Shown: positions 63,634-64,000 of the stretch, in pieces
How the letters are laid out: each line of letters opens with the position of its first letter
Numbering within the stretch: position 1 is the first letter of the stretch
DNA from: Ferrovibrio sp.
GTDB lineage: Bacteria > Pseudomonadota > Alphaproteobacteria > Ferrovibrionales > Ferrovibrionaceae
Direction: 5' to 3'
NCBI RefSeq assembly: GCF_002796975.1
Contig: NZ_PEKV01000005.1
Span: 166,839 to 230,838, forward strand
DNA length: 64,000 bases
The notes under the pieces: generated by a model
What the model was told of the DNA's origin: nothing
Seen by the model: the letters and a program-made list of their open reading frames with translations, nothing else
Databases searched by the model: none
Translations under genes and position numbers: made by a program

Positions 63634-64000
63634 CCTGCGCCTTCAGTCGCGGATCGATCACCGCGTAAAGCACATCCACGATGAAATTCACGGCCACGAC
63701 CGTGAAGGCCAGCAGGATCACGGCGGCTTTCACCACTTCGATATCGCGGTTGCTGATCGCCTGGAAGATCAGACGACCCAATCCGGGTAGGGAAAATACC
63801 TGTTCAACAACAATGGTGCCGGTCAGCAGGTTGCCGAACTGCAGTCCGATCACGGTGATCACCGGGATCAGCGCGTTGCGCAGCACATGGCCCCACAATA
63901 CCGACTGGCGGCTCAGGCCTTTGGCGCGCGCGGTGCGCACGAAATCCTCGCGCAGCACTTCCAGCACCGAGGAGCGCGTGATCCGCGCGAGGATGGCGGC
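63626..64000 (-). CDS. ABC transporter permease (DppB/OppB-like), 5' end outside window
   Basis: MLEVLREDFVRTARAKGLSRQSVLWGHVLRNALIPVITVIGLQFGNLLTGTIVVEQVFSLPGLG; reading frame remains open to the window edge. Confidence 0.93.
   Translation of the reverse strand, partial: AAILARITRSSVLEVLREDFVRTARAKGLSRQSVLWGHVLRNALIPVITVIGLQFGNLLTGTIVVEQVFSLPGLGRLIFQAISNRDIEVVKAAVILLAFTVVAVNFIVDVLYAVIDPRLKAQDV

Overview
A 64-kb, GC-rich chromosomal segment, almost certainly alphaproteobacterial (Rhodospirillales-like by gene content; inference), densely packed with operons. Contents left to right: partial TAXI-type TRAP binding protein (-); LysR / DadA-like oxidase divergent pair; BKACE (DUF849) + class III aminotransferase + RpiR regulator (-); LysR regulator followed by DUF1445 hydro-lyase, TRAP transporter, DUF2848 and 5-oxoprolinase pxpBCA; an inverse-autotransporter-like protein with a beta-helix passenger; a TetR regulator + TctCBA transporter + uncharacterised catabolic operon (two TIM-barrel isomerases, enolase-superfamily protein, Gfo/Idh/MocA, DUF993); ureD-urtABCDE-ureABC-ureEFG urea uptake/urease locus; an XRE/MmyB regulator, NTF2-like protein, KDPG aldolase, DUF1272, glpK, hydrolase; an orphan HTH-like ORF ending in a 10-bp-phased repeat; F1 ATP synthase atpHAGDC; MBOAT + SGNH pair; nitroreductase, Tim44-domain protein; thiC with TPP riboswitch; SdpI-like, radC, map, sfsA, cinA-like; a small secreted/lipoprotein cluster; and an Opp/Dpp ABC operon running off the window. 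The most useful non-gene signals are: (i) a nearly identical 20-bp LysR-type box in front of the LysR gene and in front of the adjacent operon; (ii) a TetR-type operator duplicated in front of tctC and the downstream catabolic operon; (iii) a consensus sigma-54 promoter before urtA; (iv) a duplicated 42-bp motif flanking the XRE gene; (v) strong hairpins directly after each of the three complete solute-binding-protein genes; (vi) a 10-bp-phased GGG repeat (canonical G-quadruplex pattern) across the stop codon of an orphan HTH ORF; (vii) REP-like palindromes inside the urease operon. No CRISPR array, transposase, rRNA or tRNA was recognised.
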